Of a stretch of DNA of 61,230 nucleotides, positions 8,708 to 16,869 are shown piece by piece (positions within the stretch are counted from its first letter, which is position 1; each line of letters starts with the position of its first letter). Source of the stretch: Pelagibacterales bacterium SAG-MED13 (GTDB taxonomy: Bacteria > Pseudomonadota > Alphaproteobacteria > Pelagibacterales > Pelagibacteraceae); assembly GCA_014654165.1 (NCBI GenBank), contig JACWDK010000004.1, positions 1-61,230 of the forward strand, read 5' to 3'. The notes beneath the pieces were generated by a model that saw only the letters and a program-made list of their open reading frames with translations, did not search any database and was not told the DNA's origin. Made by a program: the position numbers and the translations under genes.

Positions 8708-8759
8708 ACCTTAACTATAAAAATACTAAATTGTTCTAATTTGGGCAATTAAATTAAAA

Positions 8760-11534
8760 TTAATGAAGTTCACCCCAATTATCCCCACTATTTAAATCTA
8801 CAGTCAATGGTATAGAAAATGAATGATGATTACTATTAACAACACTAGTCATTTCCTCAATTATAATTTTACTGATTCTTTTATTATCAAATTTAGGCAC
8901 TTCAAATATTAATTCATCATGAATTTGTAATAACATCTTGGTTTTTAGATTTTTTTGCTCTTTTAGCCTGCTATCTAATCTTATCATTGCTAACCTCATT
9001 ATTTCTGATGCAGAACCTTGGATAGGAGCATTAATCGCAGCTCGTTCCTGGAAGTTTCTGACATTATAATTTTTATCATTTATACTTATAAAGTGAGATT
9101 TTCTTCCAAAAATGTTGTTTACATAACCATTTTTTCTACAAAATTTAATTGTGGAGTCCATATAAAATTTTATTTCAGGAAATTTAGTGAAATATGAATT
9201 CAAAAATGCCTCTGCCTCATAATTTGAAACATTAATTTGTTTGGCTAGTCCATATTGAGAAATCCCATAAATAATACCAAAATTTATTGCTTTTGCTTTT
9301 CTTCTTTGATCCTGATTAACTTTTTTTATATCAACATTAAATACTTGGCTTGCTGTTAGAGAGTGAATGTCTTCATTATTTTTAAAAGCTTTTTTAAGCT
9401 CTTTTACATCAGCTAAATCAGCTAAAATTCTCATTTCAATTTGATTATAATCTGCAGAAATTAAAGTATAATCTTTTTTAGATATGAATGACTTTCTTAT
9501 ATCTTTACCATCCTCTGTTTTAATAGGAATATTTTGTAGATTTGGTTCACTAGATGCAAGCCTACCTGTGTTAGTTGCTGCGAGTAAAAAAGATGTGTGA
9601 ACTCTTTTTGTTATAGGGTTGATATGTTCTGGTAAAGAGTCAGAATAAGTATTTTTTAATTTTGAAATTTGTCTCCAATCTAAAACTAATTTAGGAAATT
9701 TGTGCCCCTTAAAAGAAAGATCTTCTAATACTAATGCACTTGTAGCAAAGCTCCCTTTTTTTGTCTTTTTTAAATCGGCTATTTTAAGTTCATTGTATAA
9801 AATTTCTCCAAGTTGTTTTGGAGATGCAATATTGAATTCTTTTTTAGATATCTTAAATACCTCTTTTTGAATTTTTTCAATTTTTTTTCCAAACTTCAGG
9901 GATAGATTTTTGAGGAAATTATTATCAATTTTAATACCCTCTATCTCCATAAGTGCTAAAATTTCTATCATAGGTTTTTCAAAAGCTTCATAAATATTAA
10001 TCATCTTTTCATCTTTAAGACTTTTATAAAATTTTTTATATAATCTAAATGTTATGTCAGCATCTTCGGCTGCATAATCTTTTGCTATTTCTAAATCTAC
10101 TTCACTAAAATTAATCTCTTTTTTTCCAGATCCTACTAAATCTTTAAAAGCAATTGTTTTATGATTTAGGTGAATTTTTGACAAAGTATCCATATTATGT
10201 CTATTTTTTCCTGCATCTAGAACATACGACATCAACATTGTATCTTCCATCGATGAAATTTTTACTCCTTGATGAAACAATATTATAAAATCAAATTTAA
10301 TATTTTGACCTATCTTTTTAACACTTGTATCTTCAAGTAGAGGTTTTAATTTTTTTATTACCATTTCTTTATTTAAATTTTTGTCTGATTTATGACCTAT
10401 GGGTATGTAACAAGCTTTTCCAATTTTGGAACTTAATGAAATTCCAACTAATTCTGCTTGATGAGGATCTAAAGAGTTTGTTTCAGTATCAAAAGCTACT
10501 TCTCCAACTTCTTCTGCTTCTTTTATCCACTTGTCAATTTCTTTAATATCTTTAATTAGATGATAATCTTTTTTGGTAATTAACTTTTGTACTTCTGTAG
10601 TTTTGTGATCTTTTTTAAATTCCTTTAAATTGGGTTCACCATAAGTTGATATCGCTGAACTTAACAATCTATTAAACTCCATTTCTCTCAAAAATTTATA
10701 AAGTTTGTCTTTATCAATTTCCTTAAGTTCAAATGTATCTAAATTTTTATCTACTGGTGCGTCGTGTTTAAGTGTAACTAATTTTTTACTTATTATAGCT
10801 TTATCTTTATTTTCTAATAGAGATTCTCTTCTTTTGTTTTGCTTAATTTCATGCGCAGATTGTAAAAGTTTTTCTAAATTTCCATATTTGTTTATTAGCT
10901 CTGCTGCAGTTTTAACACCAATACCTGGGACCCCAGGAACATTATCACTACTATCTCCTGCTAAAGCCTGAACATCAATTACTTTACGGGAGTCTACTCC
11001 AAATTTATTTTGAATATCATCCTCAGATATAAATTTATTTTTCATTGGATCAAAAATACGAACACCTTTTTTATATAGTTGCATTAAATCCTTATCAGAT
11101 GAAACGATTGTAACTTTTGCATTTTTTTTTAAAATTTGATCAGTATATGTTGCTATTAAATCATCTGCTTCATAGTTGATTAATTCTACTGACGGCAGAT
11201 TAAACGCCAAAACAGATTTTCTAATATATTCAAATTGAGGAGCTAGATCGTCAGGTGCTTCAGATCGATTAGCCTTATAGTCTTTGTAAATATCATTCCT
11301 GAACGTTTTTCTTGCTGAGTCAAAAATTACTGCAAAATGAGTTGGTTTTTGTTGATTTTGATTTGATTTAGAGTCTTCTAAAAGTTTAAAAAGCATACTA
11401 CAAAATCCACTAACAGCTCCTGTAGGTAGTCCATCACTTTTTCTAGTTAAAGGTGGTAAGGCATAATAAGCTCTAAATATATACCCTGATCCATCAATAA
11501 GATAAAAATGATCTGTTTTTTGAATTTGACTCAT
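8760..11534 (-). CDS. polA: DNA polymerase I
   Basis: A 924-residue, three-domain enzyme for Okazaki fragment maturation and gap repair. The N-terminal 5'-3' exonuclease (about 1-290) has GYIFRAYYAL, SSDKDLMQL and GDSSDNVPGVPGIG. The 3'-5' exonuclease (about 320-520) keeps its acidic residues in VAFDTETNSLD, QNIKFDFIIL and YAAEDADITF, so proofreading should be active, unlike in some bacterial PolA. The polymerase domain has motif A (DYNQIEMR), motif B (KAINFGIIYGIS, with the nucleotide-selecting Phe) and motif C (QIHDELIFE). The length is normal. It diverges from bioY across 45 bp and ends 52 bp before chvI. Confidence 0.98.
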   Translation of the reverse strand: MSQIQKTDHFYLIDGSGYIFRAYYALPPLTRKSDGLPTGAVSGFCSMLFKLLEDSKSNQNQQKPTHFAVIFDSARKTFRNDIYKDYKANRSEAPDDLAPQFEYIRKSVLAFNLPSVELINYEADDLIATYTDQILKKNAKVTIVSSDKDLMQLYKKGVRIFDPMKNKFISEDDIQNKFGVDSRKVIDVQALAGDSSDNVPGVPGIGVKTAAELINKYGNLEKLLQSAHEIKQNKRRESLLENKDKAIISKKLVTLKHDAPVDKNLDTFELKEIDKDKLYKFLREMEFNRLLSSAISTYGEPNLKEFKKDHKTTEVQKLITKKDYHLIKDIKEIDKWIKEAEEVGEVAFDTETNSLDPHQAELVGISLSSKIGKACYIPIGHKSDKNLNKEMVIKKLKPLLEDTSVKKIGQNIKFDFIILFHQGVKISSMEDTMLMSYVLDAGKNRHNMDTLSKIHLNHKTIAFKDLVGSGKKEINFSEVDLEIAKDYAAEDADITFRLYKKFYKSLKDEKMINIYEAFEKPMIEILALMEIEGIKIDNNFLKNLSLKFGKKIEKIQKEVFKISKKEFNIASPKQLGEILYNELKIADLKKTKKGSFATSALVLEDLSFKGHKFPKLVLDWRQISKLKNTYSDSLPEHINPITKRVHTSFLLAATNTGRLASSEPNLQNIPIKTEDGKDIRKSFISKKDYTLISADYNQIEMRILADLADVKELKKAFKNNEDIHSLTASQVFNVDIKKVNQDQRRKAKAINFGIIYGISQYGLAKQINVSNYEAEAFLNSYFTKFPEIKFYMDSTIKFCRKNGYVNNIFGRKSHFISINDKNYNVRNFQERAAINAPIQGSASEIMRLAMIRLDSRLKEQKNLKTKMLLQIHDELIFEVPKFDNKRISKIIIEEMTSVVNSNHHSFSIPLTVDLNSGDNWGELH

Positions 11535-11579
11535 AATATTTAATATAGATTATCAATTAAAATAAGAGTATTATTTTTT

Positions 11580-12131
11580 ATGGAAGTTATAAAGCAAAAT
11601 ACTCATTCTGGAATAATTAAATCTTTAATAATTATTTTCTTAGGGTCAATAGCTTTGATAATTTCAGCAAAAATTAAAATTCCTTTTTATCCAGTCCCTA
11701 TGACCATGCAAACATTTATTGTGTTGTTGCTGGGTCTAAGTTTTGGATATAAGATTGGACTTGCTTCAATTTGTTTATATTTGTTTGAGGGGATCATAGG
11801 TTTACCTGTTTTTTCAAACTCACCTGAAAGAGGAGTTGGATTAATCTATTTTATGGGTCCTACTATGGGTTATCTTATTGGATTTTTATTAGCTAGTTTT
11901 TTTGCCTCTAAAGTAAAAAAAGAAGATAATTATTTTTTAATCTTTATAAAATTGACTTTATCTGTTTCAATAATATATTTTATGGGTGTATTATGGTTAG
12001 GGTTTATTTTAGGTTGGGATAAACCTCTTTTTCAACTAGGTGTAGAACCTTTTTTATTAGCTGAATTATTTAAATTGGCTTTGATAACTGCTTTAGCAAA
12101 AAAATTACTTAAGTTTAGAAAGTTTATTTAG
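11580..12131 (+). CDS. bioY: Biotin transporter BioY (ECF substrate-binding subunit)
   Basis: A 183-residue, six-helix membrane protein of the BioY family. Typical motifs are IKIPFYPVPMTMQTF near residue 35, LYLFEGIIGLPVF, and MGPTMGYLIGF near 95. BioY binds biotin with high affinity and works alone or with the ECF ATPases BioM and T-component BioN; neither is present here. No biotin synthesis genes are in the window, so this suggests reliance on scavenged biotin (inference). The 3' end overlaps the convergent regulator gene by 8 bp. Confidence 0.93.
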   Translation: MEVIKQNTHSGIIKSLIIIFLGSIALIISAKIKIPFYPVPMTMQTFIVLLLGLSFGYKIGLASICLYLFEGIIGLPVFSNSPERGVGLIYFMGPTMGYLIGFLLASFFASKVKKEDNYFLIFIKLTLSVSIIYFMGVLWLGFILGWDKPLFQLGVEPFLLAELFKLALITALAKKLLKFRKFI

Positions 12132-12687
12132 GAGATCTTTTGGAAAGAATTCTTTGAAGAGTTCTTCTATGCATTTTAAGTCTTCTTGCTGTTTCAGAGA
12201 CATTTCTGTTACATAATTCAAATACTCTGTGAATATGTTCCCATTTAACTCTATCTGCTGACATAGGATTTTCAGGTGGGGCTGCTTTTTTTGATGGATC
12301 AGCCAACAAAGCTTTTTCAACATCCTCAGCATCTGCTGGTTTTGCCAAATAATCAATTGCACCCTCTTTAATGGCTGCAACTGCTGTTGGTATATTGCCA
12401 TAACCGGTAAGCATTATAATTCTGCTTGATGAGTTTGTTTCTTGTATTTTTTTTACAACCTCTAGTCCATTTCCATCACTTAATCTTAAATCAACCACAG
12501 CAAATCCTGGTTTTTTCAATTTAACTGACTCTATTCCTTTTTGTACACCTTCAGCTTGAATTACCTCAAATCCCTTCTTTTCCATTGCTCTGGAAAGTCT
12601 TTCTCTGAAAGGATTATCATCATCAACAATCAGTAGGGATTTATTGTCAAAATCTGCTAAATTTTGAAGTATGGAGTCGTTTTTCAT
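12124..12687 (-). CDS. Redox-type response regulator, ActR/PrrA/RegA family
   Basis: A 187-residue two-domain regulator. The receiver (about 16-130) has the VDDDNPFRERL pocket, phospho-acceptor Asp66 in VVDLRLSDGNG, a conserved Thr in MLTGYGNI, and Lys-Pro in YLAKPADA. The linker contains a Pro stretch typical of RegA. The C-terminal Fis-type helix-turn-helix is NVSETARRLKMHRRTLQRIL (about 163-182), almost the textbook RegA/PrrA/ActR sequence. The family globally controls redox-responsive energy metabolism with a RegB/PrrB/ActS kinase, which is not encoded nearby. It faces the polyamine operon across 149 bp and overlaps bioY at its 3' end. Confidence 0.93.
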   Translation of the reverse strand: MKNDSILQNLADFDNKSLLIVDDDNPFRERLSRAMEKKGFEVIQAEGVQKGIESVKLKKPGFAVVDLRLSDGNGLEVVKKIQETNSSSRIIMLTGYGNIPTAVAAIKEGAIDYLAKPADAEDVEKALLADPSKKAAPPENPMSADRVKWEHIHRVFELCNRNVSETARRLKMHRRTLQRILSKRSPK

Positions 12688-12836
12688 TAAACTTATATGG
12701 TTACTTTTAAGGCCAATTCAATAGGTAATTATTTACTTTACATTGAATAACTAATGAATTAATTGCTCGATTTATTAAAGTTTTTTTAAAATAAAAAGAC
12801 TTTTTTTTGTTAAATTTTTTTTAGGGGGCATTTTTA
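12688..12836. promoter_or_regulatory. Divergent intergenic region between the ActR-like gene and the polyamine operon
   Basis: One of the two largest gaps in the window, at 149 bp. It is strongly T-rich on the plus strand towards the decarboxylase gene. A possible promoter for that gene is TTGCTC (12763-12768), an 18-bp spacer, then TAAAAT (12787-12792). The leader ends in AGGGGG (about 12823-12828), 8 nt before the ATG, which is an unusually strong ribosome binding site in a region where most genes have none. I see no riboswitch or tRNA here. Confidence 0.4.
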
Positions 12837-14021
12837 ATGCAAAAATTTAAGTCAGTTGAGGAACTTGTTAATCAACTGAAACCTGATAAACCAGTTTATT
12901 GTATCAGAAAGAATTCTATTCTTTCTGCCTCAAAGTACTTTCAAAATAAATTTCCAGGAAAAATTTTGTATGCTGTAAAAACAAATCCTCATGAAGAGGT
13001 CATTAAGACTTTAATTAAAAGTGGAATAGACCAATTTGATGTGGCTTCTATAGCAGAAATAAGAACAGTCAGAAAATTCAGCCAAAATGCCAAATGTTCT
13101 TATATGCATACTGTTAAGAGTAGAGAAAATATTAAGGAAGCTTATTTCAAGTTTGGTATTAAAACATTTGTTTTAGATACAAAAGATGAATTAATAAAAA
13201 TTATTGAAAGTACTAATAATGCTAAAGATCTTGAATTATTTGTAAGAGTTGCGGTATCAAATGAACATGCTGAAATAGATTTATCTAAAAAATTTGGTGC
13301 TACAAATTCTGAGGCTTTAGGATTATTACGATTAGTTAAACAAAGCTCAAAAAAGATTGGATTAAGTTTTCACGTTGGATCACAATGTATGCATCCAATC
13401 TCTTATGCTAAAGGTATTGCTGAAATTGGAAGTATAATTAAGAAAACAAAAATTATACCTAATTACATTAATGTAGGTGGAGGTTTCCCAACAATATATC
13501 CAGATTTAGTTCCTCAATCTTTAGATAATTACATGGAAGAAATTAATCGAAGTTTAGAAAATTTAAAACTAAATAATATGCCAGAGATTATTTGCGAGCC
13601 TGGAAGGGCTTTAGTCGCAGAAAGTGGCTCTACTATAGTAAGAGTTGATCTTAAAAAAAAAAATAAGCTATATATTAATGATGGAACTTATGGAACGTTA
13701 TTTGATGCTGGCACTCCAAATATAGTTTTCCCATCTAAAATGATAAAAGATAACTCTCATAAAATTATTTCAAAAAAAATAACTGCTTTTGATTTTTATG
13801 GTCCAACATGTGATAGTATGGATTATATGAAGGGTCCTTTTCTTTTACCAAACAATATTAAAGAAAATGATTACATCGAACTTGGTCAATTAGGTGCCTA
13901 TGGTTTAACTTTTAGAACTCAATTCAATGGCTTCTTTTCTGATGAAATTTATGAAGTTGAAGATAAACCAATTATGACGCTTTATGACAAAGAGATAAAT
14001 AAAGCAACTTTGGTTGCTTAA
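12837..14021 (+). CDS. Type III PLP-dependent decarboxylase, ornithine (or lysine/ornithine) decarboxylase
   Basis: A 394-residue alanine-racemase-fold decarboxylase that should make putrescine from ornithine, or cadaverine from lysine, in the cytosol. PLP would bind Lys48 in ILYAVKTNP. EPGRALVAESG (near 253) contacts the cofactor phosphate, and Cys325 in FYGPTCDSMD is the catalytic residue donated across the dimer. A strong SD (AGGGGG) sets the start. The stop overlaps the next ATG (TAATG), so it is coupled to the deoxyhypusine-synthase-like gene. Ornithine specificity is the default for this family with these neighbours; I cannot separate ODC from dual lysine/ornithine enzymes by eye. Confidence 0.9.
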   Translation: MQKFKSVEELVNQLKPDKPVYCIRKNSILSASKYFQNKFPGKILYAVKTNPHEEVIKTLIKSGIDQFDVASIAEIRTVRKFSQNAKCSYMHTVKSRENIKEAYFKFGIKTFVLDTKDELIKIIESTNNAKDLELFVRVAVSNEHAEIDLSKKFGATNSEALGLLRLVKQSSKKIGLSFHVGSQCMHPISYAKGIAEIGSIIKKTKIIPNYINVGGGFPTIYPDLVPQSLDNYMEEINRSLENLKLNNMPEIICEPGRALVAESGSTIVRVDLKKKNKLYINDGTYGTLFDAGTPNIVFPSKMIKDNSHKIISKKITAFDFYGPTCDSMDYMKGPFLLPNNIKENDYIELGQLGAYGLTFRTQFNGFFSDEIYEVEDKPIMTLYDKEINKATLVA

Positions 14022-15064
14022 TGTCAGAAAATAAACACTTAGGTCATAATCGCAAGAAAGATTTTTTAAAAAATCCTGTAGAGCATATAGATATTACATC
14101 TTTTGATGCTCGAAAAATTATTTCATCTATGGAAAAAATGTCTTTTGTATCTAGAGAAACTGCAAAGGCTGCGAATATATATAATGAAATGCTTAAAGAT
14201 AAAGATTGTACTATCTTTCTAACTTTAGCTGGCTCTACTTCTGCTGCCGGATGTATGAATATATACAAAGATCTTGTTAAATATAATATGGTAGATGCCA
14301 TTGTTGCAACTGGAGCATCAATAATAGATATGGACTTTTTTGAGGCTTTGGGTTTCAAGCATTATCAAGGGTCTCAATTTCAAGATGATTCAGAACTAAG
14401 AAAAAACTATATTGATAGAATTTATGATACTTACATTGATGAAGAAGAACTGCAAATCTGTGATAAAAAAATTTGTGAAATAGCAGACAATTTAGAACCT
14501 AGGAGTTATACTTCTAGGGAATTTATCCATGAAATGGGTAAGTATTTAAAAAAAAATTCAATAAAGAAAGACTCATTAATTGAAACAGCATATGAAAACA
14601 ATGTTCCAATATTTTGTCCGGCATTTACAGACTCTAGTGCAGGTTTTGGATTAGTAATTCATCAAGAAAAAAATCCAAAAAAACATATAACTATTGACTC
14701 AATAAGAGAATTTAGAGAATTAACAGAAATTAAGATCCAATCGAAAGGTTCTGGTTTATTTATGATTGGTGGAGGAGTTCCAAAAAATTTTATACAAGAT
14801 ACAATAATATGTGCTGAGCTTTTAGGTAAAGAAGTTGATATGCATAAATATGCGGTACAGATTACAGTAGCAGACTCTAGAGATGGGGCTTGTAGTAGCT
14901 CAACATTAAAAGAAGCTAGTTCTTGGGGTAAAGTTGATATAACTAAAGAACAGATGGTTTTTGCGGAAGCTACAAGTGTACTTCCCTTAATAGCCAGTGA
15001 TGCCTATCATAAAGCAGAGTGGAAAAATAGAGAAAGAAAAAACTTCTCAAAAATATTTGGATAA
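14021..15064 (+). CDS. Deoxyhypusine-synthase-like protein, probable polyamine (homospermidine-type) synthase
   Basis: A 347-residue NAD-dependent enzyme of the deoxyhypusine synthase fold. The catalytic lysine that forms the enzyme-imine intermediate in human DHS (in SWGK) is retained as Lys304 in SSWGKVDI. NAD-site stretches such as LTLAGSTSAAG, GASIIDMDF and MIGGGVPKNF are present. Bacteria lack eIF5A, so the enzyme cannot act in hypusination. Homologues next to decarboxylase genes are thought to transfer an aminobutyl group to putrescine or another amine, giving homospermidine or spermidine. It lies between the decarboxylase and the agmatinase. The exact donor and acceptor cannot be read from the sequence. 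Confidence 0.85.
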   Translation: MSENKHLGHNRKKDFLKNPVEHIDITSFDARKIISSMEKMSFVSRETAKAANIYNEMLKDKDCTIFLTLAGSTSAAGCMNIYKDLVKYNMVDAIVATGASIIDMDFFEALGFKHYQGSQFQDDSELRKNYIDRIYDTYIDEEELQICDKKICEIADNLEPRSYTSREFIHEMGKYLKKNSIKKDSLIETAYENNVPIFCPAFTDSSAGFGLVIHQEKNPKKHITIDSIREFRELTEIKIQSKGSGLFMIGGGVPKNFIQDTIICAELLGKEVDMHKYAVQITVADSRDGACSSSTLKEASSWGKVDITKEQMVFAEATSVLPLIASDAYHKAEWKNRERKNFSKIFG

Positions 15065-15068
15065 CAAA

Positions 15069-15944
15069 TTGGAATATATATCAAATAAAAAAGGTTTTTT
15101 AGGGGTTGATAATAAATTTAATTTTCGAGAAAAAGTTATTATTGTCCCTTTTGGTCTCGAAAAGACTGTAAGCTATGGTAGAGGTACTAAAAATGGTCCT
15201 AGAGAAATAATTAAAGCTTCCCATCAAGTAGAGTTATATGACGAAGAACTGAATTGTGAACCTTACAAAAAAATAGGAATTAAAACATTAAAACCTTTTA
15301 GGATTGATAAAAATATAAATAAAGCTCTAAAAAAAATAGCAAATTTAAATAAACAAATCTTAGATAAAAAACTTTTTCCTATGACTTTTGGGGGGGAACA
15401 TTCAATTACCCCAGGATGCATAGAACCATTTGTAAATAAATATAAGAAAATTTGCCTATTACATTTTGATGCTCATGCAGATTTAAGAGATAGTTATAAT
15501 GGAAATAAATTCTCTCATGCATCAGCTATAAGAAGGTGCTTAGATCATAAAAATGTTTCTATCATTTCATTTGGAATAAGAAATATTTCTAAAAGTGAAA
15601 TTCCATTTCTTAAGAAGAATAAATCTAGAATAAATATTTTTTGGGCAAAAGATAAAGCAAAGTGGAATCTTAAAAGTTTCAAAAAATTAATAAAAGATAA
15701 AACTGTATATTTAACTTTTGATGTTGATAGTTTTGACTCAAGTGTAATGCCAGCTACTGGAACACCAGAACCTGGTGGATTATTTTGGAATGAAACTTTA
15801 GATATAATAAGGATGGCTGCTAAAAATTCGAATATAGTCGGAGCAGATATAAATGAACTTGCACCCATTAAAGGTTTCGATTCTTATAACTTTTTAATAG
15901 CAAAATTAGCTTATAAAATACTGGCTTATAAATATTTATACTAA
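15069..15944 (+). CDS. speB: Agmatinase / arginase-family ureohydrolase
   Basis: A metallohydrolase of about 291 residues with the full Mn2+-binding set: GGEHSITPG, HFDAHADLRD, FSHAS and the second metal motif TFDVDSFDSSVMPATGTPEP. The last is agmatinase-like. I choose the TTG at 15069 because TTTGGA lies about 8 nt upstream and this start just clears the previous stop. An in-frame ATG at 14997 would overlap the upstream gene by 68 bp. Agmatinase makes putrescine and urea from agmatine; related enzymes hydrolyse N1-aminopropylagmatine to spermidine. No arginine decarboxylase is visible, so the substrate may differ. It ends 2 bp from the convergent transporter gene. Confidence 0.88.
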   Translation: MEYISNKKGFLGVDNKFNFREKVIIVPFGLEKTVSYGRGTKNGPREIIKASHQVELYDEELNCEPYKKIGIKTLKPFRIDKNINKALKKIANLNKQILDKKLFPMTFGGEHSITPGCIEPFVNKYKKICLLHFDAHADLRDSYNGNKFSHASAIRRCLDHKNVSIISFGIRNISKSEIPFLKKNKSRINIFWAKDKAKWNLKSFKKLIKDKTVYLTFDVDSFDSSVMPATGTPEPGGLFWNETLDIIRMAAKNSNIVGADINELAPIKGFDSYNFLIAKLAYKILAYKYLY

Positions 15945-15946
15945 AT

Positions 15947-16495
15947 TTATACAGGCTTAAATGTTTTAAGCAAAAATCTAAATGGAATTAACATTATTAA
16001 TGCCACAAGAATTTTGACTGCTAAATCCCCAAAGGCAAGTGTAACCCAAGGAATACCTGATGCATAAAAAGATATTGAGAAAAATAGAAACGTATCAACT
16101 GTTGATCCTATGAGTGAAGATGTAAGTGGAGCAATAAACCAGTCTCTTTTTCTAAGCTTATCGAATATTTGAACATCTAAAAGCTGAGCTATTAAAAACG
16201 CAGTTCCTGAACCAATAGCTATTCTTAAAGATATCAGGTCTGCAAAATTTGTTGAAAACAAAAGAGTGAAACTAATTCCTATGGCAAAACCAAAATAAAC
16301 AATTTTTTTAGCTACTTGCTTACCATAAGATCTGTTAGCAAGATCAGTGATTAGGAAAGCAACTGGGTAACTGAATGCACCATAAGTTAATATTTCCTCT
16401 AAATTATAATATTTAATTGGAAACTGAACTAGATAATTAGATGCTAAAACAACAACTCCCATTAATAATGAGAGTGTTAAGAATATTTTATTCAT
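15947..16495 (-). CDS. Queuosine precursor transporter (YhhQ/VUT family)
   Basis: A six-helix membrane protein of about 182 residues. The family signature is around SYPVAFLITDLANRSYGKQV (about 41-60), together with GSGTAFLIAQLLDVQIFDKL and PLTSSLIGSTVDTFLFFSIS. Characterised members (YhhQ) take up preQ0/preQ1 for queuosine synthesis. The start is the ATG at 16495, which overlaps the rpmB stop by one base (TGATG), so it is coupled to rpmB; a TTG one codon earlier is less likely. I see no preQ1 riboswitch upstream, as no gap exists. Confidence 0.85.
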   Translation of the reverse strand: MNKIFLTLSLLMGVVVLASNYLVQFPIKYYNLEEILTYGAFSYPVAFLITDLANRSYGKQVAKKIVYFGFAIGISFTLLFSTNFADLISLRIAIGSGTAFLIAQLLDVQIFDKLRKRDWFIAPLTSSLIGSTVDTFLFFSISFYASGIPWVTLAFGDLAVKILVALIMLIPFRFLLKTFKPV

Positions 16496-16809
16496 CAAAC
16501 AGTCTTAGATTGAACAGGTTTTTTTTGAAATGGAGATTTAATTAGTAAACTCTTTTTTAGTTTTTTTAATCTTGGAGACAAATCTTTATTTTTTACAGTT
16601 TTTAAAAATTCATCGAAGCTACCTTTTTTATCAACTGATCTAACACCAGCATTGCTTACTGTTAACTTTAAGCTTCTCTTTAAAAGTTCACTCGTGAATT
16701 TAACTTTTTTTAAATTAGGCAAAAATCTTCTTTTGGTCTTGTTATTAGCATGACTAACGTTATGACCTTTCATCGGATTCTTTCCTGTAAGTTCACATTT
16801 TTTTGACAT
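16495..16809 (-). CDS. rpmB: 50S ribosomal protein L28
   Basis: A 104-residue large-subunit protein with the family start [20 protein letters not shown] and the following [13 protein letters not shown]. The C-terminal third ([18 protein letters not shown]) is a basic tail typical of alphaproteobacterial L28. The strong promoter at 16822-16850 predicts a transcript starting only about 6 nt before the ATG, so initiation may be nearly leaderless; no SD is visible. The YhhQ-like gene follows with a one-base overlap. Confidence 0.96.
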   Translation of the reverse strand: MSKKCELTGKNPMKGHNVSHANNKTKRRFLPNLKKVKFTSELLKRSLKLTVSNAGVRSVDKKGSFDEFLKTVKNKDLSPRLKKLKKSLLIKSPFQKKPVQSKTV

Positions 16810-16821
16810 AATGATATCGTC

Positions 16822-16850
16822 TGTATAAGGGCTGATACTGATCTCGTCAA
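16822..16850 (-). promoter_or_regulatory. Predicted sigma70 promoter of rpmB
   Basis: On the minus strand the -35 box TTGACG (16850-16845) and -10 box TATACA (16827-16822) are separated by 17 bp. A start about 7 nt past the -10 box gives a 5' leader of only about 6 nt before the rpmB ATG at 16809. Confidence 0.6.
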
Positions 16851-16869
16851 GTTTATAAGATTTAAGTGA

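Noticed and set aside
12105-12401. 98-residue open frame on the minus strand overlapping the ActR-like gene
   Set aside because: It lies in another frame over a strongly conserved RegA-type receiver and helix-turn-helix; its Gln/Leu-rich product resembles nothing and is a shadow.
12781-12836. T-rich leader of the decarboxylase gene as an attenuator or riboswitch
   Set aside because: No stable stem or conserved motif could be traced; the poly-T runs fit the base composition.
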